From Nemertoderma westbladi (taxonomy: Eukaryota > Xenacoelomorpha > Nemertodermatida > Nemertodermatidae), in contig JAUCBJ010008090.1 in the NCBI GenBank assembly GCA_032718475.1, positions 1 through 53,242 on the forward strand: a stretch of 53,242 nucleotides of DNA, written 5' to 3'. Of the stretch, positions 11,039 through 19,499 are shown piece after piece. The position numbers and the translations under genes are program-made. The first letter of the stretch is position 1; every line of letters begins with the position of its first letter. A model generated the notes under the pieces. That model worked only from the letters and a program-made list of their open reading frames with translations. It ran no database searches and was not told the origin of the DNA.

Positions 11039-11761
11039 TAGTACTATTGTAGTATTAATTAGTATATACTATTGCTGCTGTAGTATTACTACAGCTAGCG
11101 TTACTTGCAATTTAGCTATAATATATATTTGTATTAGTATATAGTACTATAGCTATCGTACTGTAGCTATGTTAAATCATGGAAACCGGGCATTAGTTGT
11201 TGATTTATTAGATTAATTTAAAGTACCACCATACCACTACCTGGGTGGTTGGGTGCCTTCCAGTGCACAATTCCACTGCTTCCAAACCACAGAACCAATA
11301 CTGGTGGCCTAACAGCCTAAGTATTGGCCTATCATGTACTGAACTGATATAGCATAGAAGCAACAGGTAGACAGGCCTATGTTTACAAAGTACTTATGCT
11401 TACACCTAAAATCAAAGCAATTAATTAATATAAATATACGGTTATTATTATTGTTATTGTTTATTGACAATTCTATTATTGTAGAGTTAATATACATACC
11501 ATAATACACAAATCAAAAAATATAAATACAAATTTAAAGTTCAATTATGGGCACAGTAGTCACCAGTTTAAATTCTAGAATAGTCCAATACTCAATCATA
11601 TATAATTATATAGTATTCAATAATACACAGAAGTAATTAAACGATATTTCATGCATATATATCCAAAAGTATGTTACAGTATGCTACATTTGCTACCTGC
11701 CTTGCCTTGCCTTGCTGAGATAGGCCTAAAAACAAATATGAAGAAAAGTGCGATTGATCTA
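11039..11761. other. AT-rich stretch with TAGTA/TACTA-rich sequence, no gene
   Basis: Between 11030 and 11175 the words TAGTATTA, TAGTACTA and GTAGTATTAC recur in both orientations, giving local dyad symmetry. A short CCTTG run lies at about 11700-11714. No coding or RNA feature is evident. Confidence 0.4.
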
Positions 11762-11765
11762 CATT

Positions 11766-11938
11766 TGTGATAGTACGTCTCATAGGCTGCCTCATCCTGG
11801 GGATATTGGTTGAGTTGATTTGGGATATTGTGCAGAGCTCTATTGTGGACCCAGATGGAAATGTGTCACTCTATTGTTAGGCTTACCGCTAACAGCCTGT
11901 ATTCACTTAACAGCCTATTGTTAGGCTTACCGCTATAC
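11766..11938 (+). repeat. 5' LTR, truncated (about 170 of 444 bp)
   Basis: Essentially identical to the first 170 bp of the right LTR, then diverges at TTACCGCTATACCG. The deletion removed the rest of this LTR and most of the interior. Confidence 0.75.
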
Positions 11939-12750
11939 CGCTATACCGATACGCCATTTTTTTCGTCCTCGGGTTACCTATCATATTTTGGGTAGTGAGT
12001 TGTACATATTATTTATATTTTTGTATAATATTACTTTTTACGATCGACCTATAATAACGAGATATGTGATATATTATATGTATGTATTGTATGTACGACG
12101 TACTAACAGTACCGATAGTAGTTTGGCTCATTATTGGCATTATAGCGGTGTGGTTAATTGTTGTTAGTTATGTTGGTTGTTATTTGCTTTAGCCTAAAGC
12201 TACGCGGTACGGTTACCGGTATTGATTACCCCGTTGATTGATATCACGATATTGTTATTTATTCGTATTTATGCAATAATACGGTTACTGTATGTAAAAT
12301 GTATATTGATTAAGTTTAAGCAACTGTGTGCAGATATTATATTTATTGATAGGTATATTGATATCAGCTCAGCATAGGAGTAACTTTGGCTTGTAAGCTA
12401 TGTAACTGTTTTGTATAGTTACAATTGCAAGGGATTTATATAGGTGCATTTGCTGGTCGTAACCTGCAGTACTTATGTATTTGTTACACATTGTGTGTAG
12501 GTAGATGATATAACCTGTGTAGGTAGATGATATAACCGAGCCTAGATGGTATATGAGCGGCTTTACTTTCACTTTAGGATTTTACTCCTTTGAGCTACGC
12601 CTACTGTTTTCATTATATTACTGCAATATCGTTTATATGGTTTAGCTTGATATATATACTGTATGTAGCTATTTGTTAGATATATTTTTTTCCGGTAACG
12701 TACAAATATGTTTGAGGGGGGGATATGATAGCTCGAGGACGATACTTTTT

Positions 12751-12765
12751 AAGGAGGGGGGAGAT
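12751..12765 (+). promoter_or_regulatory. Polypurine tract of Gypsy-like element
   Basis: AAGGAGGGGGGAGAT lies immediately before the TGTGATAG start of the 3' LTR. This position primes plus-strand synthesis in LTR elements. Confidence 0.7.
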
Positions 12766-13209
12766 GTGATAGTACGTCTCATAGGCTGCCTCATCCTGGG
12801 GATATTGGTTGAGTTGATTTGGGATATTGTGCAGAGCTCTATTGTGGACCCAGATGGAAATGTGTCACTCTATTGTTAGGCTTACCGCTAACAGCCTGTA
12901 TTCACTTAACAGCCTATTGTTAGGCTTACCACTAACAGCCTGTATTCACTTAACAGGTAAAACAGCTGTGGTTTACATCTATTTGGAGCTCTGTGCACAG
13001 GGTTTGATATAGGCAGTACTATACCGAGAGTGTAGAGTCCGAGGTTGTGGGTTGGTGTAGGTTTTGTTTTTGTATTTATGTAGTATTTCTGTATGTATTG
13101 TCGCTGATACTTTTAGCAAATGAAAATAAAGTCTGTAACTTTAAGAAATTGTATATTTACGACGAACCATATCGACCCTGAATCCCGGGACCTGGGGTGA
13201 ACTCTCACA
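12766..13209 (+). repeat. 3' LTR (444 bp)
   Basis: Begins TGTGATAG and ends CTCTCACA. It carries an AATAAA at about 13124. Internal short duplication: CCTATTGTTAGGCTTACC... and GTTAGGCTTACCGCTAACAG near 12873-12960. Confidence 0.7.
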
Positions 13210-13529
13210 CATTCAGACCATTAGCTATATATATAAAATAACGCAATACCCAGACCCAGAACAGTAATAATGTAAAGAATATTGTTGTTGGTTTGCTTAT
13301 AGGCAGTGCAGGCATAACAGGTAACCAAATGATAGCCAATAGTTTAGCCAATCAATGAAGGGTGCTGGAAAAGCTATCTGCTGGTGAGTCATTAGTAGCA
13401 GAGTGGAATTATTTGCTGTAACCATCGAAATTCATAGGCTCTTCATGAAGGTAGAGAAGTTAACTAATATTGGTTAGATGTAATACAACAGGTTCTATAG
13501 GGAGATAGTATAGAACACATTAGTTTGGT

Positions 13530-13645
13530 ATATACTGTATTATACTACATTATATTTGGATTAGAGGAATGGTGGTTCTGAGTTATCAGCAATTGATTAA
13601 TGTATCATAAATAGTTATGATTTTATTTAAGGGTAGTATTTTTAT
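13530..13645. repeat. Direct repeat, left copy
   Basis: About 115 bp starting TATACTGTATTATACTACAT match 14011-14131 closely (GGATTAGAGGAATGGTGGTT shared exactly). They flank a 365-bp segment that contains a degraded poly-G-family element. Confidence 0.7.
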
Positions 13646-13679
13646 AAAAAATTTTTGAAGAATTTGAAGATTGAGAGGT

Positions 13680-13890
13680 TGAGACCTGATTCAAATCCCA
13701 CCTCAACGCATTAATATCTCGTCTCTATTAAAACTAACAATTTAGGGATAGGTGCAGGTTACAGTGGTACATTCTAGCCTAAAAACAATAAACTAAAGTC
13801 AATATACAGTTATTGATCGATACAGTTATTATTCAGATATTATTTGCGTCTATTTTCCATTCCACTGGAGAGGGATGAATTTTGATATTT
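13680..13890. mobile_element. Degenerate relative of poly-G-ended short element
   Basis: CAATTTAGGGATAGGTGCAG, AAACAATAAA and CTGGAGAGGGATGAATTTTG occur in the same order as in the reverse complement of 52854-53105. The terminal poly-G tracts are lost. Confidence 0.6.
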
Positions 13891-14010
13891 TGAATTAATT
13901 CATTATGTCCGGTGATGTTATCTTTTTATGTCCGCGGAAATTGCTACGGTAATGCTGCTCTCTTAGGCTATTTGTATGGAGCAGTATACTGTAGGTATAA
14001 AGCCTTACAA

Positions 14011-14131
14011 ATATACTGTATTATACTACAATATATTTGGATTAGAGGAATGGTGGTTCTGTGTTAATCAACAATTATTTATTAATGTATCATAAGTAAT
14101 AATGATTTGATTTTAAGGGATGTATTTTTAT
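14011..14131. repeat. Direct repeat, right copy
   Basis: Second copy of 13530-13645. The 3' side of the LINE endonuclease fragment (14128) begins right at its end. Confidence 0.7.
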
Positions 14132-14579
14132 TTAAGTATTTCAATGTATGTTGTTGCTGAAGTAGTTATATTTGTTATAATGTGGTCGATACAGGATTTA
14201 CTCCAGGGAGTTACTCGGGTAGGATCGTGTATTAGTTGAATGAAACCGTAGGTGTTTAGAATGTTTATGTATTCAGTAGGTTTGTCTTTAGAAGTTGGTA
14301 GTAGGTCGATGTTACTGTCACCAGTAATAATTACGTCGCATCTGGTGTTAGCTAGAGTAGAAAGAGTCGAGTCAAGAAGAGTGAAAAAATCGTCGCGTTT
14401 CATAGTTTCCGGTCGGTATAGAGTTCCTACAAGTAAAGGTTTGGATTTGGGGCGTTTAATTTCTATCCATGAGTTTTCAAGGTCCTTCATTTTCAAATCT
14501 TGTCTTTCCGAAACCTCAAAATGTTCCTTCACATATATTGCCGTACCACCCCTGTCAAGTTTACCTGCTTTACGATTAT
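14128..14579 (-). pseudogene. LINE endonuclease domain, C-terminal half (after frameshift)
   Basis: Continuation of the protein that begins at 15143 but in another frame; the switch lies at about 14575-14582, where the first frame ends in a TAG. It reads a glycine-rich RGGTAIYVKE strand, then VGTLYRPE, DVIITGDSNIDLL (the Gly-Asp-x-Asn endonuclease motif), and SCIDHIITN (terminal Ile-Asp-His). These are the ordered catalytic blocks of a LINE endonuclease, which nicks target DNA. The frame ends at 14128, before any reverse transcriptase, and the sequence beyond is an unrelated repeat, so the 3' half of the element is missing. Confidence 0.75.
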
Positions 14580-15143
14580 CTATAAAAATGGTGTTTTGTA
14601 GCCATTTATTTTCAGTTGGTCTATGTTCGATTGGTCCTTTAAAAATGTTTCTGAGAAAGTTAGTACGTCAAATTTTTGATCAATTAATAATAAAAAGTCA
14701 GTTACAGATGATATATTTTTTGGGAGGCTACGGCAATTAAAATTAAAAATAGAAAATGAAGGAAAATTATTTTGATTTTTGATTTCTGCATTGAAACTTT
14801 GTTCTGTGTAGGTACCTCCATTTATATTAAGGTATGTGATATTATCATCAGCGTCTAAATGTGAAAAAGTTTGGTTCAATATATTTGAGTCAGGTAAAAC
14901 ATCGGGAATTGGGAAAATATCTGGGTCGTTGATTTCTACAGAGGAAAATGGAAAAATTAGTGGAAAACAGTGAATACAGTAAATATTGGTACCACAGCGC
15001 ACAGCGTCAGTCAGTTCGGATGGGAGTAGACATGAGCCGCAGGGTAAATGAAAATGATTTTTACAAATAGAACAACTAAATTTATGATCGGAGGATTCGA
15101 ATCTCGAGAAGCAGAAAGAACAAGATTGTGTTATGTGGGGCAT
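14580..15143 (-). pseudogene. LINE ORF: PHD-like zinc finger and start of endonuclease domain
   Basis: 187 codons from ATG at 15143. The N-terminus has a Cys/His cluster (Cys8, Cys11, Cys24, Cys27, His30/His32, Cys35, Cys38, then Cys56 and Cys59) of the PHD-finger type seen in some CR1/L2-like and related LINEs, probably for nucleic-acid or chromatin contact. After an acidic linker the endonuclease begins near residue 131 with FSIFNFNCRSL and FDVLTFSETFL (catalytic Glu in SET). The frame then breaks. This is a different LINE type from the copies at 3928 and 50404. A poly-G-rich tract lies just upstream (15155-15175). Confidence 0.7.
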
Positions 15144-16887
15144 GGGAAGAGAGAGGGGGGGGCGGGGGGGGGGGGTTATAGAAAATAATAATACACAAAA
15201 CTATCTATAGATAAAACACAAGTTATTTAGCTAATAAATGGAGATTGGTAAGTATTTGGTAGAATTCCCAAATACCTGATGTCGTACGTTAAATACCCGG
15301 AACCGGTAGACCCGAGAACAGCATTAAATATTAGAATACCTTCTAATATACGTACAGCAAAAAAAAAAAATAAAATAAAATACCCACATAAGCAAATAAC
15401 ATGAATGAATTTTGCAAGTACATATTATAGAAACGGATTTCTCAGCTTGATTTGATTAAACTGGCACTTATTACCTGATTAATCACCTGATAGTGCTATG
15501 GGACTCCAACCTAGAAGTTCAATATTTTCAATAAAAAAAAAATATACCTATTAATATATCTCCTACAGTTAACAGTTATTTTGGTTCTGTTGCTCGCACT
15601 ACAATATAAATACAATACCAAAACATGCACACTAGACATCAATCAATCAGTCCTAAATCAAACTAAACATTGTTTAATCCCACACTTCTTCTCCCAATGC
15701 CGCTGACCATTGTATCTCTTCTATTTATACTTCTTTTTCTTTCGCTTTCTTGTCTCAAAAATAAAGCCCCTATTCCTGTATTAACAATATCTTATATAAT
15801 GTTCCCTTTCCTCTCCTGGGAAGCAATGCGCTTTTATAAAAGGACACTGTACTATTTATATAATGTTCCCTTTCCTCTCCTGGGAAGCAATGCGCTTTTA
15901 TAAAAGGACACTGTACTATTTTTTCGTTCGGGAAGTTCTTTAGTTCTTATAATTCTAGTTCGGGAAGTTCTTATATGTCTTATATATCTATCTGAATGAA
16001 CCCTATGAGTAGCATCAGATGGGCATATAAGATATTCCCTGTCCTTTGTACCAAAATGCTAACTTATTATTTAATAGAAAACTTGAGTAAGAATATATCA
16101 TATCCCTGTCCATTGTACCAATATGCTAACTTATTATTTAACAGAAACCTTGAGTAAGGCAAACTTAACTTTAATGTTATTTAAAAAAAGAAATGTTATG
16201 AATTAATTTTTATGTGATTTTTATTTATTTAGAAGGCTGTAATTTTAATGGAATTTCACTGGGAATTTTGTGGCAAATGCTGATGACGGATTGAAGTTAA
16301 GTGACATTATTATAACAGAATAATAAAGAAAAATCTAACTGCTTTTCATTTACATCCGCCAATTTAAAGCCAGTAAAAAAATATTCCTATTGGAATTTAA
16401 CGTATCATATGAACTATTCGATTAATGCGAATATTCTCAGAAACACTTAAACTTTAATATATTAATGAATATTAATAAATTAGTACTGTATATGAGTATG
16501 TTCCAAAAAACTCCTACTGCGCAAAAAAAAGGATTCAAACAATCAATTTACAATTTGAAATTTCTAAATTAATTTATATGAATTCCATCTAATTGCAAAC
16601 AACAAAAAACAGGTGTAAATCGAAAATAGAGATGTTACAAATCATATTTCATAAAATGAAATATGATAAATTGTTATACTATTATAATAATATATATATT
16701 AACTATTATAAACTATTTGATATAAACTATTATTAACTATTGATAAACTATTATAAAAAACGTAGGTCCTTCATAAATTACAGAATATTATATTATATTG
16801 TAATATAATAAAAACTATTTACATACGGTAAAATTGAACATATGTTAAAATTGTTCGGTAAAATGGTAATTATATTAAATTATATAC
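15144..16887. other. AT-rich stretch with short tandem duplications, no gene
   Basis: Contains a G-rich tract (about 15154-15176), a 64-bp tandem duplication at 15793-15920, a second near-duplicate pair at about 16026-16160 (period about 70), and a palindromic AT-rich region near 16670-16815 (AACTATTATAAACTATTTGA). No reading frame of convincing length or similarity. Confidence 0.45.
15793..15920. repeat. 64-bp tandem duplication
   Basis: The block GTTCCCTTTCCTCTCCTGGG ... AAAAGGACACTGTACTATT occurs at 15801 and again at 15865, essentially unchanged. Confidence 0.85.
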
Positions 16888-17180
16888 GATGAGTAGCTCA
16901 GTTGGTTGAGCGCCGGGCCTGCAATCTATTGGTTGTAGGTTCAGCCCCGCCATGGTCCACTCAGCCTTTCATCCACTGGGGTCGATGAAATGAGTACCAG
17001 TTAAGTAACTGGGAGCAAATCTTGGGATAGGAGTAGCACCCACCCCTACCCTTGGGTAGCTGCTATCGAAAGAGGAGCCTTCGGGTCGCCTCTGGCTTTG
17101 GCCGAACGAACATTGGTAGTGCGTGTAAATTAAGCCACAACACTGTAAAGTTATGGGATCAAACACTGTAAAGTTATGTA
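16888..17180 (+). mobile_element. tRNA-derived SINE
   Basis: The 5' end GATGAGTAGCTCAGTTGGTT contains a pol III A box (TAGCTCAGTTGG) at 16894-16905, and a B box GGTTCAGCCCC is at 16938-16948. It therefore has a tRNA-like head and internal promoter, but is not a functional tRNA because there is no matching acceptor stem. A conserved-looking core follows (TTTCATCCACTGGGGTCGAT, then GAAATGAGTACCAGTT), like the central domain shared by several invertebrate SINE families. The 3' end repeats ACTGTAAAGTTATG twice. Confidence 0.8.
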
Positions 17181-17849
17181 CAGGTATCGTTATTATCTAT
17201 TCCTTTTAAATTTCTTGCGCTATAGCGTTTCTTACGCTGTGACATGCGCTCTCTCTTTTGATGTTCATAAAGAGAGAGAATCGATAGGTCATCTGCGTAG
17301 GGACACCAAATACTGCTGGCTTCGTTCCCCACAGCGATATTCCGATGTACTTGCCCATCTGGTGCTTCATGTTTGGCAGTAAAATATCAGTGGTAAACTA
17401 GGCACTGCCGCTTCCCTTTAAAGATACATCTGGCCCCAAACCAAATTCTATCAATTTCATGAATCAATCTTGCCACTAGAATACTCTGTCTTTCTGAGCC
17501 TGGTGAAGATGTGGTGGTGTCGTTGCTAATTCTCCAATGCCCTCTGTGAGTACAGCTGGGGCGATATTTACCTCAGGGACAGGTGGTTCACGATGAAAGG
17601 CTGTTGTAGCAGCTCTTGATGTCCCCTGGACAAGGAGTTCCCCCAAGTCCTTGATCTACGTCAGTGGAATCTTTATTCTCAGTTCCATAATTAGACGCCA
17701 GATTGTGCTTCTTCTGCCTGTCAAGTAACCAGTTCTTTGCTAAAGCAGAAGAAAATTATAGAACAACAGAAGAACTTTGTCTCTTATGGCAGCCTGGGTA
17801 CATTCCTGGGTAGTCTTTTGGTACAAGGACATAGCCTTATCGGGAAGCA
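17181..17849. other. Unassigned stretch, possible degraded coding sequence on minus strand
   Basis: More balanced base composition than its surroundings. On the minus strand a frame through about 17730-17490 gives peptide-like text (for example TTPPHLHQAQKDR) interrupted by stops, and another through about 17390-17285 gives LLPNMKHQMGKYIGISLWG. I recognise neither. It may be a decayed exon or mobile-element gene. Confidence 0.25.
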
Positions 17850-18099
17850 GGACAATTCGGTCCCGGACAATTCGGTCCAGACAATTTGGTCCCGGACAAT
17901 TCGGTCCCGGACAATTCGGTCCCATTAATTTTATGTTTTGGGACCGAATTGTCCGGGACCGAATTGTCCGGATACTGACTAGGACAATTCGGTCCCAAAA
18001 CATGCATATTAATGGGACCGAATTGTCCGGGACCGAATTGTCCAGGACCGAATTATCCGGGACCGAATTGTCCGGGACCAATTTGTCCGGGACCAAATT
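17850..18099. repeat. GGACAATTCGGTCCC array, cluster 1 (both orientations)
   Basis: About five forward units (17850-17923), a spacer ATTAATTTTATGTTTTG, two inverted units, one forward unit near 17982, an inverted copy of the spacer, and six or more inverted units to 18099. The 15-16 bp unit is itself nearly palindromic (GGAC-AATT-CGGTCC). The whole cluster can fold on itself. Frames across it read PDNSVPDNS, FGPGQFGPG and GTELSGTELS, which are by-products of the period. Confidence 0.9.
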
Positions 18100-18109
18100 T
18101 AATTGGTAC

Positions 18110-18722
18110 TATATAATGGTGAATGTTCTAGAACCTTAATATATATTATTATATGGTAGCTAGTATTTTTTTTTGCTAGCTAGTATTTTTTTTTTTTAAT
18201 AAAAAAAAATTTACTTTTTTTGTTAACATTATTATTTATGGTAGCTATGGTGTTTTTATGGAGCTTGTTAATTATTTACTAGCTAGTAATAGTATGTATT
18301 TAAACTATTTAAAGCTGATTTTTTTTAATATATTGCGTAAGTATACTGTATGTGTTGTTGGTTGGATAACAAGCCTAAATTATTATCCTAGATAATAGCT
18401 GGATCTCATTCATATTTATAATATCATCAATATTGTTGGTAATTAATATAATCAGCAACAGTTTAGGCCTAATTCTGAAATATCAATGTTTTCACAGGTA
18501 TTTTTATAATTTCAAGGAAATACTAGCTAGTAAAAAAAAACACTAGCTACACCTTAATAAATAATATATAATAATGTTCTCGAACACTACCAATAACAAA
18601 AATAAAAAAAAATACAGTATTTTTAAAATTTCAAAAAGTTCTAGCAAGTATATAACACTAGCTACCATAACAAATATCTCTACTAATGTTCTAGAACATT
18701 CACCAATTTCAAAAAAGCACTA
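18110..18722. mobile_element. Foldback element, family E relative (copy 3)
   Basis: Starts GGTGAATGTTCTAGAACCTT and ends with its inverse TTCTAGAACATTCACCAATT. The interior has TGGTAGCTAGTATTTTTTT and matching inverted TACTAGCTAGTAAAAAA blocks. It shares these with 8443-8803 and 8837-9220 but lacks their GCAAAAGGGTCCC ends; instead it sits between two GGACAATTCGGTCCC clusters. Confidence 0.55.
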
Positions 18723-18744
18723 AAAAGTTGCTATCAGGAACTGG

Positions 18745-18928
18745 ACAATTCGGTCCCGGACAATTCGGTCCCGAACAATTCGGTCCTAGGACAATTCGGT
18801 CCTAGGACAATTCGGTCCCGAACAATTCTGTCCCGGACAATTCGGTCCCATTTATTTAGTGTTTTGGGACCGAATTGTCCGGGACCGAATTGTCCGGGAC
18901 CGAATTGTCCGGACCGAATTGTCCGGTA
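18745..18928. repeat. GGACAATTCGGTCCC array, cluster 2 (both orientations)
   Basis: About seven forward units (some GAACAATT or TAGGACAATT variants), then the spacer CATTTATTTAGTGTTTTG, which resembles the spacer of cluster 1, then four inverted units. Confidence 0.9.
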
Positions 18929-19025
18929 TAAGCTAGCACTTAAAAGTGCTGTTTGGGTTGGATATATAGCAATGCCTGTCATATACTGCGTTATAAGCTA
19001 GCACTTAAAAGTGTTGTTTGGGTTG
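18929..19025. repeat. Direct repeat pair, about 33 bp
   Basis: ATAAGCTAGCACTTAAAAGT followed by G(C/T)TGTTTGGGTTG occurs at about 18929 and again at about 18991. Confidence 0.75.
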
Positions 19026-19085
19026 TAGGGAACCATTCTTAGTGATAACTTTATAAATTTTGATGTAGGCCTCGGCATATGACAG

Positions 19086-19499
19086 ATACTACTACTAGGT
19101 CGAGCGAACTCGGACAGTGGAAATGAGATCCTTTCAGACTTCCTGATTCTCCATAGTTGTCGCAATTTCGTTTCTCCCAAGTTCAGTATCCCTTTCAAGT
19201 TGATCTATATATGTTATGGCCGGTCGTCCACGACTTTGCTTTCCATGAGTTGGTTGCCAGAGAAGTAGATCTGGTATGACCTCGTCTTTACTTCGCCAGC
19301 AGTGCCCACTGAATTTTAATCTGCGTTCACAGAGGGTGGTTGATACAGGTGGTATTGTACCATAAAGCTCGGCGTTTGTCATGTGTTGTCTCCAGCTGAT
19401 GTTTAGGGCTGCCCTTAGTATAGTAGTCTTGTGTAGCAACCATTAATTCGTTTTCAAGTGATTTAGTCAGTGTCCAGGTCTCACCCCTGTATAAAAATA
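19086..19499 (-). pseudogene. LINE reverse transcriptase, C-terminal fragment
   Basis: On the minus strand the frame 19439-19134 reads a LINE C-terminus: LRAALNISWRQHMTNAELYG, ERRLKFSGHCWRSKDEV and LLLWQPTHGKQSRGRP. An upstream piece in another frame (about 19499-19440) gives LYRGETWTLTKSLENEL, the normal preceding segment. It is related to the RT at 3967-5757 but is a clearly different subfamily. The 3' tail is again CTA/TAG triplets (TACTACTACTAGG at 19087-19099). The 5' truncation point coincides with the first satellite monomer at 19500. Confidence 0.8.

Larger units (their letters stand above)
11766..13209 (+). mobile_element. Gypsy-like LTR retrotransposon with large internal deletion
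   Basis: A direct repeat starting TGTGATAGTACGTCTCATAG occurs at 11766 and 12766. The right copy is preceded by a purine-rich tract AAGGAGGGGGGAGA and ends ...CTCTCACA, so the LTR is bounded by TGTGA...TCACA. CATT flanks the whole unit (11762-11765 and 13210-13213), a 4-bp target duplication. The phrase CTCGAGGACGATACTTTTTA just before the tract is typical of the end of Ty3/Gypsy pol. No gag or pol of useful length remains in the about 830 bp between, and the left LTR is cut short. Confidence 0.75.

Noticed and set aside
16888-16960. A genuine tRNA gene
   Set aside because: A and B boxes are present, but there is no closing acceptor stem and the sequence continues as a SINE body.
17740-18139. 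Repetitive proteins (PDNSVPDNS, FGPGQFGPG, GTELSGTELS) on both strands
   Set aside because: They are translations of the 15-16 bp GGACAATTCGGTCCC unit in different frames; all frames are open for the same reason.
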